NCBI RefSeq assembly: GCF_000497445.1
Contig: NZ_CM002285.1
Location: forward strand, 8,266,943-8,330,942
Direction of reading: 5' to 3'
Origin: Streptomyces roseochromogenus subsp. oscitans DS 12.976
GTDB taxonomy: Bacteria; Actinomycetota; Actinomycetes; Streptomycetales; Streptomycetaceae
Length of the DNA: 64,000 nucleotides
Below are positions 34,492 to 43,159 of the stretch, piece after piece. Position numbers and translations under genes: made by a program. The first letter of the stretch is position 1. The number at the start of each line of letters is the position of its first letter. A model generated the notes under the pieces. It searched no databases and was not told the origin of the DNA. It saw only the letters and a list, made by a program, of their open reading frames with translations.

Positions 34492-35877
34492 TCACGCACC
34501 CTGCCAAACCGTGGTGATGTTGCAGAACTCGCGGATTCCGTGCCCGGACAGCTCACGCCCGTACCCGGACCGCTTGACGCCGCCGAACGGGAAGGCCGGG
34601 TGGGAGGCGGTCATCCCGTTGACGTACACGGATCCGGCCTCCAGATCACGCGTGAAGCGCGCCACCTCGCCGTCGTCACGCGTCCACACATTGGAACTCA
34701 GCCCGAACGGCGAGTCGTTGGCGATGAGCAGCGCCTCGTCCAGGTCACCGGCCCGGTACAGCGTGGCCACGGGCCCGAACGCCTCCTCCCGGTGGATGCG
34801 CATCTCCCGGGTGATCCCGGCGAGCACGGTCGGCGGGTAGTACCAGCCCGGCCCGCCCGGCCGCTCGCCGCCGCACAGCACCTCGGCGCCGCTGCGCTTC
34901 GCGTCGTCGACCAGTTCCTCCAGGTCGGCACGCCCCTGCTCGCTGGAGAGCGGCCCGACCTCGGTGTCCTCCTCCAGGGGGTCGCCGATCTTGAGTGCCC
35001 GCATCCCGGCGACGAACTTCTCGGCGAAGGTGTCGTAGACGTCCCGGTGCACGATGAACCGCTTCGCGGCGATGCAGGACTGCCCGTTGTTCTGCACGCG
35101 CGCGGTGACCGCCACCCGGGCCGCCCGGTCCAGGTCGGCGGACGGCATGACGACGTACGGGTCGCTGCCGCCCAGCTCCAGCACCGTCTTCTTGACCATC
35201 TCGCCGGCGGTGGAGGCGACCGCCCGGCCCGCGGGCTCGCTGCCCGTCAGCGTCGCCGCCTTCACCCGCTCGTCGCGCAGGATCTCGTCCACCGCGCCCG
35301 CGCCGATCAGCAGCGTCTGGAAACAGCCCTCCGTGAAGCCCGCCCGGTGGAACAGGTCCTCCAGGTACAGGGCCGTCTGCGGGACGTTGGAGGAGTGCTT
35401 GAGCAGGCCCACGTTGCCGGCCATCAGTGCGGGCGCGGCGAACCGGACGACCTGCCACAGCGGGAAGTTCCACGGCATGACCGCGAGCACCGGCCCGAGC
35501 GGCCGGTAGCGCACCCGGACCCGGGACGCCCCGGAGTCCCTCACGTCCGACTCGGCGGGCTCCTCGTCCGCCAGCAGCGCCTCGGCGCGCTCGGCGTACC
35601 AGCGCATCGCCTTCGCGCACTTCGCGGCCTCCGCACGTGCCTGCTTGACCGGCTTGCCCATCTCCAGGGTCATGGTCCGGGCGATCTCCGGCTGGTCCTC
35701 GTCCAGCAGATCGGCGGCCTCGTTCATCAGGCGGGCCCGTTCGGCGAACGAAGTGGTCCGGTACGTGCGGAACGTGGCCTCGGCGAGCTGGAGCCGGCGT
35801 TCCAGCTCTTCCTCGCCCATGGGCTCGTACGTCTTGAGCGTCTCGCCGTTCGCCGGGTTCACCGTCGCGATGGGCAT
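34492..35877 (-). CDS. NADP-dependent succinate-semialdehyde dehydrogenase family enzyme
   Basis: A 461-residue aldehyde dehydrogenase. The catalytic Cys is in [15 protein letters not shown], the general base Glu in [13 protein letters not shown], and the cofactor segment [20 protein letters not shown] is present. GGSDPYVV, the short N-terminus [18 protein letters not shown] and the ending [16 protein letters not shown] point to the GabD-like NADP group, which oxidises succinate semialdehyde from GABA. The start ATG 35877 has GGGAGG. There is no gabT nearby, so other aldehydes remain possible. Confidence 0.85.
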   Translation of the reverse strand: MPIATVNPANGETLKTYEPMGEEELERRLQLAEATFRTYRTTSFAERARLMNEAADLLDEDQPEIARTMTLEMGKPVKQARAEAAKCAKAMRWYAERAEALLADEEPAESDVRDSGASRVRVRYRPLGPVLAVMPWNFPLWQVVRFAAPALMAGNVGLLKHSSNVPQTALYLEDLFHRAGFTEGCFQTLLIGAGAVDEILRDERVKAATLTGSEPAGRAVASTAGEMVKKTVLELGGSDPYVVMPSADLDRAARVAVTARVQNNGQSCIAAKRFIVHRDVYDTFAEKFVAGMRALKIGDPLEEDTEVGPLSSEQGRADLEELVDDAKRSGAEVLCGGERPGGPGWYYPPTVLAGITREMRIHREEAFGPVATLYRAGDLDEALLIANDSPFGLSSNVWTRDDGEVARFTRDLEAGSVYVNGMTASHPAFPFGGVKRSGYGRELSGHGIREFCNITTVWQGA

Positions 35878-35952
35878 GGCTGACCTCCCTGGGAGCGGGC
35901 TTGACTCGACCTTCGCGCGCGGGCGTGCCGTCCGCAACGCGTGGCGTCCGGT

Positions 35953-36426
35953 TCAGTCCGAGTGCTCGGCCAGGCGGTCGAGAAACGCGGTCTGGGCCGT
36001 GATGATCAGCTCCCGGGCCCGGTCCAGGCCGAGCCACTCCACCCGGTCCAGCTCGGGGAACTCCTGCTGCCGGCCGGACCTCGGCGGCCACTCCATGGTG
36101 AAGGTGCCGGGGCTGAAGGCGCTCAGGTCCGGGTCCGCCTCGACGGCCCACGCCGTGACGATCTTGCCGTTCTTCTGCACGACCTCGCCCAGCGGTACGG
36201 CCGTCCCGTCGGGCGGCGCCAGCCCCAGCTCCTCGCGGAACTCGCGCCGGGCGGCCTCCCAGGCGGGCTCGTCGGGCTCGTACTCGCCCTTGGGGACCGT
36301 CCACGCGCCGGCGTCCTTCTTCGCCCAGAGCGGGCCGCCCATATGGCCGAGCAATACCTCCAGGCCGTCATCGGTGTGCCGGAACACCAGTAGTCCCGCA
36401 CTGCGCTTCGTCGCACGCACCGTCAC
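35953..36426 (-). CDS. NUDIX hydrolase
   Basis: A 157-residue NUDIX protein with the signature box GEYEPDEPAWEAARREFREE (EELGL follows). The N-terminal strand (SAGLLVFRHTDDGLEVLLGH) and the WAKKDAGAWTVPKG segment resemble the predicted diadenosine or nucleoside polyphosphate hydrolases related to MutT. GTG 36426 overlaps the TGA of the ligase gene (GTGA), so both are co-translated, which suggests a shared role in nucleotide sanitation and DNA repair. Confidence 0.88.
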   Translation of the reverse strand: MTVRATKRSAGLLVFRHTDDGLEVLLGHMGGPLWAKKDAGAWTVPKGEYEPDEPAWEAARREFREELGLAPPDGTAVPLGEVVQKNGKIVTAWAVEADPDLSAFSPGTFTMEWPPRSGRQQEFPELDRVEWLGLDRARELIITAQTAFLDRLAEHSD

Positions 36427-37961
36427 GGTGTGACCTCCGAGTGGGCCGCCAGCAGGGTCTCCACCGTATCGGCCTCCTCGGGGCGTTTGTCCTCGCGGTA
36501 GCGGACCACGCGGGCGAAGCGGAGAGTGACGCCGGCCGGGTAGCGGGAGGAGCGCTGGAGGCCGTCGTAGGCGATCTCCACGACGAGTTCGGGGCGGACC
36601 CGGACCACCCAGCCGTTGTCCTCGACGGCCAGCTCCTGGAGCTTCTCGGTCTGCCAGGCGAGCATCGCGTCGGTCATGCCCTTGAAGGTCTTGCCGAGCA
36701 TGGCGAAGGTGCCGTCCGGGTTGCGAGCGCCGAGGTGGAGGTTGGAGAGCTTGCCCGTGCGGCGGCCGTGGCCCCACTCGGCGGCCAGCACGACCAGGTC
36801 GAGGGTGTGGACGGGCTTGACCTTCAGCCAGGAGGCGCCGCGCCGGCCCGCGCTGTAGGGCGCGTCCAGCGCCTTGACCACCACGCCCTCGTGACCACGG
36901 GCCAGGGTCTCGGCGAGGAACCGTTCCGCCTCCGTGATGTCCCCGGGTCCGGAGGCGACCGTACGGCGCACCCGCATCGGCTCGGGCACCAGCCGGGCCA
37001 GCTGCGCGTGCCGCTCGGCGAACGGCAGGTCCAGCAGATCGGCGCCGTCGACCGACAGGGCGTCGAAGAACACAGGGCAGACCGGGACCTGACCGGCCGC
37101 CTTCGCCACGTCCGTCCGGGAGCCGACCCGGCCCGCCGTCTCCTGGAAGGAGCGGGGCCGTCCGGCCGCGTCGAAGGAGATCACCTCGCCGTCCAGGATG
37201 AACCGCTCGCCCCGCAACTCCCGTGCGGCGGCGGTCACTTCGGGCAGCCGGTCGGTGATGTCGTCCAGGGTGCGGGTGTGCACCCGGACCGTGTCGCCGT
37301 CCCGGTGAACCTGCACCCGGATCCCGTCCAGCTTCTCCTCCACCGCGCACGCGCCCAGCTTCTCCACCGCCTCGGCGACCGAGGACGCGGTGTGGGCGAG
37401 CATCGGCAGCACGGGCCGGCCGACCGTGAGCCGGAAGCGGTCCAGCGCCCCGGGGCCCTCGGCGAGCAGGGCCTGGGCGACCGTCTGCAGCGACCCGGCG
37501 AGCATCACCGCCCGGCGCACGGCGGCCGGGTCCGCGCCGGTCGCCCGGGCGAGGCCCTCCACGGCGACCGCGTCCAGTGCGCCCTGCCGTACCTCGCCGG
37601 TGAGCAGACCGCGCAGGAAACGCTGCTCGTCCTCGGTGGCCGCGCCCATCAGCTCGCCGACGAGCCGGGCCCGCTCCGCCTGCGAGCCCGGCCCGGACAC
37701 CTTGCCCAGCTCGCTGAGCAGCGCGTCGACCTCCCGGACCGTGAGGGTGGGCTCGGCGGCCGGCGGCACCGGGCGGCTCAGCACCTTCCAGCCGACGCCG
37801 AGCCGGCCCTGCGGCAGCCGGCCGGCCAGATACGGGATGACGACCGGCACGTCGTCCGCGTCCGCCTCCCGGAACAACTCCGCGAGCAGCGCCGTCTTGC
37901 GGGACCGTGCCGCCGTCGCGGCGACCTCCTGGGACACCTGGGCGAGCCGGGCCAGCAACAT
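36423..37961 (-). CDS. ATP-dependent DNA ligase
   Basis: A 512-residue ligase that seals nicks using ATP. The adenylation lysine is in VEEKLDGIRVQVHRDGD (~208), and further nucleotidyltransferase motifs are FILDGEVISFD, EGVVVKALDAPY and SWLKVKPVHTLDLVV. The extra N-terminal helical domain (~1-170) and the lack of Ku, primase or nuclease domains match the stand-alone LigB-type enzyme of actinobacteria, which also have the NAD-dependent LigA. It is translationally coupled to the NUDIX gene. Confidence 0.93.
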   Translation of the reverse strand: MLLARLAQVSQEVAATAARSRKTALLAELFREADADDVPVVIPYLAGRLPQGRLGVGWKVLSRPVPPAAEPTLTVREVDALLSELGKVSGPGSQAERARLVGELMGAATEDEQRFLRGLLTGEVRQGALDAVAVEGLARATGADPAAVRRAVMLAGSLQTVAQALLAEGPGALDRFRLTVGRPVLPMLAHTASSVAEAVEKLGACAVEEKLDGIRVQVHRDGDTVRVHTRTLDDITDRLPEVTAAARELRGERFILDGEVISFDAAGRPRSFQETAGRVGSRTDVAKAAGQVPVCPVFFDALSVDGADLLDLPFAERHAQLARLVPEPMRVRRTVASGPGDITEAERFLAETLARGHEGVVVKALDAPYSAGRRGASWLKVKPVHTLDLVVLAAEWGHGRRTGKLSNLHLGARNPDGTFAMLGKTFKGMTDAMLAWQTEKLQELAVEDNGWVVRVRPELVVEIAYDGLQRSSRYPAGVTLRFARVVRYREDKRPEEADTVETLLAAHSEVTP

Positions 37962-38007
37962 GCAGCCATCGTGCCTCAGCGCTCCGCTGGGTGCGCGGTG
38001 CCTTCGG

Positions 38008-39036
38008 CTATTCGTCTGCCTGGTGAGGTGCGTTGCCGGCTGCGGCGCCGTTGAGGCTGGTCGCGCAGTTCCCCGCGCCCCTTTGGGGGGCGCTTGCGTC
38101 CAGGTCGGCGAAGAGCAGCTCCGCGTTGAGCGCCGCCCCTGCCCGGTACCCCCGGCTCGCCGCGTTGATCACCTGCTCCGCGAAGCCGCTCGCGTTGCCC
38201 GCCGCCCACAACCCGGGCACGCTCGTCAGGCCCCGCTCGTCGATCACCGGGTAGCTGCCGAACGGCGTCTCGCGGAGCTCGGCGCCCAGCCGCACCAGCA
38301 GGTCGTTGTTCGGTACGGCGCGCGGGGCGACGTACAGGACCTCGCGGTCGTGGACCGTGTCTTCCCCGGAGGGGGTACCCCCAGTGAGCCGGACCCCGGT
38401 GAGCCGGTCGTCGGTGACGACGAGTTCTGCGACCTTCCCGGGTACGACCGCGACCCCGGCGGCGGCGAGCCGGCGCAGGTCGTCGTCCGTCAGCTCGGAC
38501 TCGCTCATCTCGTGCAGGAAGAACCGCACGTCCTTCGTCCACTGGGTCACCATCAGCGCCTGGTGCACGCTCAGCGGCGAGGTCGCGAGCACCCCGGTCG
38601 GCAGGTCGCGGACCTCCCAGCCGTGGCAGTACGGGCAGTGCACCACGTCCCGGCCGAACCGCTCGGCCAGCCCCGGCACCTCGGGCAGCTCGTCCTTCAG
38701 GCCCGTGGCGATCACCAGCTGCCGGGCCCGTACCGTCCGGCCGCCGGCGAGCGTCGCCGTGAAGCCCCCGGCGTCCTTGCCCGCGTCCACCACCCGGTCC
38801 CGGACCAGCTCCACCCCGTACCGGGCGATCTCCTCGCGCCCGACCGCCAGGAACTCGGCCGGTGACATGCCGTCGCGGGACAGATAGCCCTGCATGTGCG
38901 CGGACGGCGCGTTGCGCGGCTCGCCCGCGTCGACCACCAGCGTGTGGCGCCGGGCCCGGCCGAGGACCAGCGCGGCGGACAGCCCGGCGGCCCCGCCGCC
39001 GACCACGACTGCTTCGTACCTGTTGTTCTCGGTCAT
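38008..39036 (-). CDS. Thioredoxin-reductase-like FAD/NAD(P) oxidoreductase
   Basis: A 342-residue flavoprotein. The FAD Rossmann motif is VVVGGGAAGLSAALVLGRA, the dithiol pair is in VVHCPYCHGWEV (CPYC in place of the usual CAxC), and the C-terminal FAD motif is SVPGLWAAGNASG. It probably reduces a small disulfide or thiol substrate. The last ~30 residues (SAPQRGAGNCATSLNG) are encoded by a copy of the dispersed repeat, so the natural C-terminus was altered by it. It is divergent from an XRE-cupin regulator. ATG 39036 is the standard start. Confidence 0.88.
   Translation of the reverse strand: MTENNRYEAVVVGGGAAGLSAALVLGRARRHTLVVDAGEPRNAPSAHMQGYLSRDGMSPAEFLAVGREEIARYGVELVRDRVVDAGKDAGGFTATLAGGRTVRARQLVIATGLKDELPEVPGLAERFGRDVVHCPYCHGWEVRDLPTGVLATSPLSVHQALMVTQWTKDVRFFLHEMSESELTDDDLRRLAAAGVAVVPGKVAELVVTDDRLTGVRLTGGTPSGEDTVHDREVLYVAPRAVPNNDLLVRLGAELRETPFGSYPVIDERGLTSVPGLWAAGNASGFAEQVINAASRGYRAGAALNAELLFADLDASAPQRGAGNCATSLNGAAAGNAPHQADE
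38055..38092 (+). repeat. Dispersed repeat, copy B, inside the end of a coding region
   Basis: GGCTGGTCGCGCAGTTCCCC continues into GCGCCCCTTTGGGGGGCGC. The core is identical to copy A at 28387. The GCGCCCC/GGGGGGCGC part can form a hairpin. Confidence 0.75.
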
Positions 39037-39065
39037 GACGTGACGGTCGCTCGATCCTCGCGCGA

Positions 39066-39094
39066 TTGACAAACCGATTTGCCGATCCTGCAAT
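39066..39094 (+). promoter_or_regulatory. Consensus-like promoter of the XRE-cupin gene
   Basis: TTGACA (39066-39071), a 17-bp spacer and TGCAAT (39089-39094) form a near-consensus vegetative promoter. The expected transcript start is next to the ATG at 39102, so the mRNA may be leaderless. Confidence 0.55.
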
Positions 39095-39101
39095 AGGGGC
39101 C

Positions 39102-39677
39102 ATGAGCACGGACGACGTACTGGCGGAAGTCGGCCCCCGGCTGCGGCGCATCCGCAAGGAGCGGGAGGTGACCCTGGCCGCGCTGTCCGAGGCGACCGGG
39201 ATCTCCGTGAGCACCCTCTCCCGGCTGGAGTCGGGCCTGCGCAAGCCCAGCCTCGAACTGCTGCTGCCGATCGCCCAGGCCCATCAGGTGCCGCTGGACG
39301 AACTGGTCGGCGCTCCGCCGGTGGGGGACCCACGGGTGCGGTCCAAGCCGATCGTGCGCGGCGGGCGCACCCACTGGCCGCTGACCCGCCAGCCCGGCGG
39401 CCTCCAGGCCTTCAAGGTGCTGGAGCCGCAGCGGAAGCAGGAGCCGGAACCGCGCACCCACGAGGGGTACGAGTGGCTGTACGTGCTGTCGGGGCGGCTG
39501 CGGCTGGTCCTCGGCGAGCACGACGTGGTGCTGTCGGCGGGAGAGGCGGCCGAGTTCGACACGCGCGTGCCGCACTGGTTCGGGTCGACGGGCGAGGGGC
39601 CGGTGGAGTTCCTCAGCCTGTTCGGGCCGCAGGGGGAACGGATGCACGTCCGGGCGCGGCCGACGTCCCGGAAGTGA
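39102..39677 (+). CDS. XRE-family regulator with cupin sensor domain
   Basis: A 191-residue regulator: HTH at ~10-65 (RLRRIRKEREVTLAALSEAT, then VSTLSRLESGLRKPSLELLL) and a C-terminal cupin (~100-180) with HEGYEWLYVLSGRLRLVLGE and the later VPHWFGSTG. Such proteins sense small polar ligands or metals. It is divergent from the thioredoxin-reductase-like gene, which it probably regulates. ATG 39102 follows AGGGG closely; an upstream start (39066) would begin within the -35 box and is rejected. Confidence 0.9.
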   Translation: MSTDDVLAEVGPRLRRIRKEREVTLAALSEATGISVSTLSRLESGLRKPSLELLLPIAQAHQVPLDELVGAPPVGDPRVRSKPIVRGGRTHWPLTRQPGGLQAFKVLEPQRKQEPEPRTHEGYEWLYVLSGRLRLVLGEHDVVLSAGEAAEFDTRVPHWFGSTGEGPVEFLSLFGPQGERMHVRARPTSRK

Positions 39678-39723
39678 CCGACACGACGCGCGCCGGGGTG
39701 GGTCCGGCTGTTCCCTGATGGGC

Positions 39724-39735
39724 AAGCGACCGCTT
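39724..39735. promoter_or_regulatory. Small inverted repeat before the oxidoreductase operon
   Basis: AAGC-GACC-GCTT, followed by TAGTATG, which can act as -10. It resembles TetR-type operators of actinobacterial acyl-CoA genes. No TetR gene is adjacent. Confidence 0.35.
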
Positions 39736-39783
39736 AGTATGCGTCGGACCCGGTCAGACGAAGCAGTCCCGTGGAGGCCCCGC

Positions 39784-40749
39784 ATGCAGGCATGGCAAGT
39801 GCACGAGAACGGCGAGCCCAGCGAGGTGATGCGCCTGGCTGAGGTGGAGCGGCCCACACCCGGTGACGGACAGGTGCTGCTCCGCGTACGTGCCGCCAAC
39901 GTCAACTTCCCGGACGCGCTGCTGTGCCGGGGCCAGTACCAGGTGCGCCCGCCGCTGCCGTTCACGCCCGGCGTGGAGATCTGCGGCGAGACCGAGGACG
40001 GCCGCCGGGTGATCGCCAACCCGGCCCTGCCCTACGGCGGTTTCGCCGAGTACGCGCTCGCCGACGCCCGCGCCCTGCTGCCCGCGCCCGAGTCGCTGGA
40101 CGACGCCGAGGCCGCCGCGCTGCACATCGGCTACCAGACCGGCTGGTTCGGCCTGCACCGCCGGGCCCGCCTGGAGGCGGGGGAGACCCTGCTGGTGCAC
40201 GCCGCCGCCGGTGGCGTCGGCAGCGCCGCCGTCCAGCTCGGCAAGGCGGCCGGGGCCCGGGTGATCGGTGTCGTGGGCGGCGCGGACAAGGCCGCCGTGG
40301 CCCGCGAGCTGGGCTGTGACGTGGTGGTCGACCGCCACGGCGAGGACGTGATCGCTGCCGTGAAGGAGGCCACCGGCGGCCGGGGTGCCGATGTGATCTA
40401 CGATCCCGTCGGCGGCGAGGCCTACGCCCAGTCCGCCAAGCTCGTCGCCTTCGAGGGCCGCATCATCGTCGTCGGCTTCGCCAGCGGCACCATTCCCAGC
40501 CCGGCCCTCAACCACGCGCTGGTGAAGAACTACGCGATCCTCGGCCTGCACTGGGGTCTGTACAACACCAAGAACCCCAAGCTCATCCTGCGCTGCCACG
40601 AGGAACTGACCGAACTGGCCGCCCGGGGCGCGATCAAGCCGCTGGTCAGCGAGCGGGTGCCGCTCGGCGAGGCCGCCGTGGCCGTGCAGAAGGTGGCGGA
40701 CGGCCGGTCCACCGGCCGGATCGCCGTGGTGATGGAGGGAGCAGCATGA
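39784..40749 (+). CDS. Zinc-free MDR quinone oxidoreductase (NADPH:quinone reductase family)
   Basis: A 321-residue medium-chain reductase. The N-terminus has RVRAANVNFPDALLCRGQYQ and the nucleotide site is LLVHAAAGGVGSAAVQLGKA; no structural or catalytic zinc cysteines are present, as in quinone oxidoreductases and enoyl reductases. It is the first gene of a three-gene operon with two acyl-CoA dehydrogenases (ATGA overlap), so it may reduce an enoyl-CoA or quinone in the same fatty-acid or side-chain pathway. ATG 39784. Confidence 0.88.
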   Translation: MQAWQVHENGEPSEVMRLAEVERPTPGDGQVLLRVRAANVNFPDALLCRGQYQVRPPLPFTPGVEICGETEDGRRVIANPALPYGGFAEYALADARALLPAPESLDDAEAAALHIGYQTGWFGLHRRARLEAGETLLVHAAAGGVGSAAVQLGKAAGARVIGVVGGADKAAVARELGCDVVVDRHGEDVIAAVKEATGGRGADVIYDPVGGEAYAQSAKLVAFEGRIIVVGFASGTIPSPALNHALVKNYAILGLHWGLYNTKNPKLILRCHEELTELAARGAIKPLVSERVPLGEAAVAVQKVADGRSTGRIAVVMEGAA

Positions 40750-41927
40750 CGGACGCCGACGAACTGGTCCGCCGCACACGGGAGTTGCTCGCCGAGCATC
40801 CCCCGGCGAGCACGGACCGCCTGGACTTCCTGCGCGCCCGCTTCGACGCCGGCCTCGCTTGGGTGCACTACCCGGAGGGCCTCGGCGGACTGGGCGCCCC
40901 GCGCTCCCTGCAGGGCGTCGTGGACACCGAACTGGAGGCCGCGGGAGCCCCCGACAACGACCCCCGGCGCATCGGCATCGGCCTCGGCATGGCCGCGCCG
41001 ACCATCCTCACGTACGGCACCGAGGAGCAGAAGCGGCGGTATCTGCGGCCGTTGTGGACGGGAGAGGAGGTCTGGTGCCAGCTGTTCAGCGAGCCCGGCG
41101 CCGGCTCCGACCTGGCCGCGCTCGGCACCCGGGCCGTACGGGCAGGCGAGGACTGGGTCGTCAACGGGCAGAAGGTGTGGACCTCCAGCGCCCACCTCGC
41201 CCGCTGGGCCATCCTCATCGCCCGCACCGACCCGGACGTGCCCAAGCACGCGGGCATCACCTACTTCATCTGCGACATGAGCGACCCGGGCGTCGAGGTC
41301 CGGCCGCTGCGCCAGATCACCGGCGAGGCCGAGTTCAACGAGGTCTTCCTCACCGACGTCCGCATCCCCGACGCCCGCCGCCTCGGCGAGGTCGGCGACG
41401 GCTGGCGGGTCGCCCAGACCACGCTGATGAACGAGCGCGTCTCCATCGGCGGCATGCGTCTGCCCCGCGAGGGCGGCATGATCGGCCCGGTCGCCCAGAC
41501 CTGGCGCGAGCGCCCCGAACTGCGCACCCACGAACTGCACCAGCGCCTGCTGAAACTGTGGGTCGAGGCCGAGGTCTCCCGGCTCACCGCCGAACGCCTG
41601 CGCCAGCAGCTCGTCGCCGGCCAGCCCGGCTACGAGGGCTCCGGCATGAAGCTCGCCTTCGCCCGCCTCAACCAGGAGATCAGCGGCCTGGAGGTCGAAC
41701 TCCGCGGCGAGGAGGGCCTGTTGTACGACGACTGGACCATGCGCCGTCCCGAGCTGGTCGACTTCACAGGGCGCGACGCCGGCTACCGCTATCTGCGCTC
41801 CAAGGGCAACAGCATCGAGGGCGGGACCAGCGAGGTCCTGCTGAACATCGTCGCCGAGCGCGTCCTCGGCCTGCCCGCCGAGCCGCGCACCGACAAGGAC
41901 GTCGCCTGGAAGGACCTGGCCCGATGA
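40746..41927 (+). CDS. Acyl-CoA dehydrogenase, first of a tandem pair
   Basis: A 393-residue acyl-CoA dehydrogenase. FAD and substrate motifs are CQLFSEPGAGSDLAALGTRA and WVVNGQKVWTSSAHLARWA. The C-terminal EGGTSEVLLNIVAERVLGLP has the conserved fold ending. It overlaps the previous gene (ATGA) and the next (ATGA). Tandem acyl-CoA dehydrogenase genes in actinobacteria often encode the two halves of alpha2beta2 enzymes that act on large substrates such as sterol side chains; whether this pair does so is inferred. Confidence 0.92.
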   Translation: MTDADELVRRTRELLAEHPPASTDRLDFLRARFDAGLAWVHYPEGLGGLGAPRSLQGVVDTELEAAGAPDNDPRRIGIGLGMAAPTILTYGTEEQKRRYLRPLWTGEEVWCQLFSEPGAGSDLAALGTRAVRAGEDWVVNGQKVWTSSAHLARWAILIARTDPDVPKHAGITYFICDMSDPGVEVRPLRQITGEAEFNEVFLTDVRIPDARRLGEVGDGWRVAQTTLMNERVSIGGMRLPREGGMIGPVAQTWRERPELRTHELHQRLLKLWVEAEVSRLTAERLRQQLVAGQPGYEGSGMKLAFARLNQEISGLEVELRGEEGLLYDDWTMRRPELVDFTGRDAGYRYLRSKGNSIEGGTSEVLLNIVAERVLGLPAEPRTDKDVAWKDLAR

Positions 41928-42997
41928 CCGATCTTCTCTACTCCGAGGAGGAAGAGGCGCTGCGCGCCGCCGTCCGTGATCTGCTCACGGACCACTGCGC
42001 GCCGGCGGACGTCATCGCCCGCGGCGAGTCCGACGCCCCGCACGACCTCGCCCTGTGGAAGTCCCTCGCCGAGGGCATGGGCCTCGCCGGGCTCCTGGTG
42101 CCCGAGGAGCAGGGCGGCCAGGGCGCATCCGCCCGCGAAGTGGCCGTCGTACTGGAGGAGTTGGGCCGCGCGGTCGCCCCCGTGCCGTACCTCACCAGCG
42201 CGGTCGTGGCCACCGAAGCCCTGCTGGCCTGCGAGGACGAGGAACTGCTGGGACGGCTGGCCTCCGGGCGCACCATCGGCGCCCTCGCCGTCGGCCTGCA
42301 CGCGGCTCCGGGCGCCGCCGTCCCGACCGTACGACTCGAAAACGGCACGCTGCACGGGGAGCTGACCGGCATCGCCGACGCGGCCGTGGCGGACGTCCTG
42401 CTCGTCCCGGCCGACGACGGCGGGCTGTACGCCGTGACCGCGGACGCCGTGACGGTCACCCCGCAGGTCTCCCTGGACCTGACCCGGCCGCTGGCGACGG
42501 TACGGCTGGCGGACGCCCCCGGCCGCCGTATCGGCGCCGCGGAACCCGCCGTGCGACGTGCCCTGCGCGCCGCCGCCGGACTGCTCGCCTCCGAGCAACT
42601 CGGCGTCGCCGACTGGGCGTTGACCGAGACGGTCCGCTATCTGAAGGAGCGCAAGCAGTTCAACCGGCCGGTCGGCGGCTTCCAGGCTCTCAAGCACCGG
42701 CTCGCCCAGCTGTGGCTGGAGGTGGTCAGTCTCCGGGCGGCCGCCCGCGCCGCCGCCGACGCGCTCGCCTGTGGCGAGGACGCGGAGATCTCGGCCGCCG
42801 TCGCGCAGGCGTATGCGGCGCCCGTCGCCGTCCACGCCGCGGAGGAGGCGCTGCAGCTGCACGGCGGCATCGGTATGACCTGGGAGCATCCGATCCACCT
42901 GTATCTGAAGCGGGCCAAGGCGGACTCGATCGCCTACGGCACGGCGGGAGCGCACCGGGAAGCGCTGGCCGAACTGGTCGACCTCCAGGCACCTTGA
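41924..42997 (+). CDS. Acyl-CoA dehydrogenase, second of a tandem pair
   Basis: A 357-residue partner of the preceding enzyme (LYSEEEEALRAAVRDLLTDH at the N-terminus; RYLKERKQFNRPVGGFQALK and LQLHGGIGMTWEHPIHLYLK toward the C-terminus). It has a short middle domain and lacks the usual SEP.aGSD motif, as in the second subunit of heteromeric FadE pairs, so it may bind FAD only together with its partner. ATG 41924 overlaps the stop of the first subunit. It is followed by a strong terminator. Confidence 0.9.
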   Translation: MTDLLYSEEEEALRAAVRDLLTDHCAPADVIARGESDAPHDLALWKSLAEGMGLAGLLVPEEQGGQGASAREVAVVLEELGRAVAPVPYLTSAVVATEALLACEDEELLGRLASGRTIGALAVGLHAAPGAAVPTVRLENGTLHGELTGIADAAVADVLLVPADDGGLYAVTADAVTVTPQVSLDLTRPLATVRLADAPGRRIGAAEPAVRRALRAAAGLLASEQLGVADWALTETVRYLKERKQFNRPVGGFQALKHRLAQLWLEVVSLRAAARAAADALACGEDAEISAAVAQAYAAPVAVHAAEEALQLHGGIGMTWEHPIHLYLKRAKADSIAYGTAGAHREALAELVDLQAP

Positions 42998-43009
42998 TCC
43001 CGGCCCTGT

Positions 43010-43037
43010 GAAGCCCGCCCCGCCAAGGGCGGGCTTC
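43010..43037 (+). terminator. Terminator after the acyl-CoA dehydrogenase operon
   Basis: GAAGCCCGCCC and GGGCGGGCTTC form a perfect 11-bp stem with a 6-base loop, 12 bp beyond the stop codon, followed by TTC. Confidence 0.88.
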
Positions 43038-43159
43038 TTCACGGGGCTGCCTCCGTCGAAGTGAACAACGCGCCAACTCCCCGCGAGACAGCGCCCCTTG
43101 GATGGCAAGGCCACGCATACTCTCCCCGGTCCCATCCGGCACCTCCAGGGAGGCAGAGC

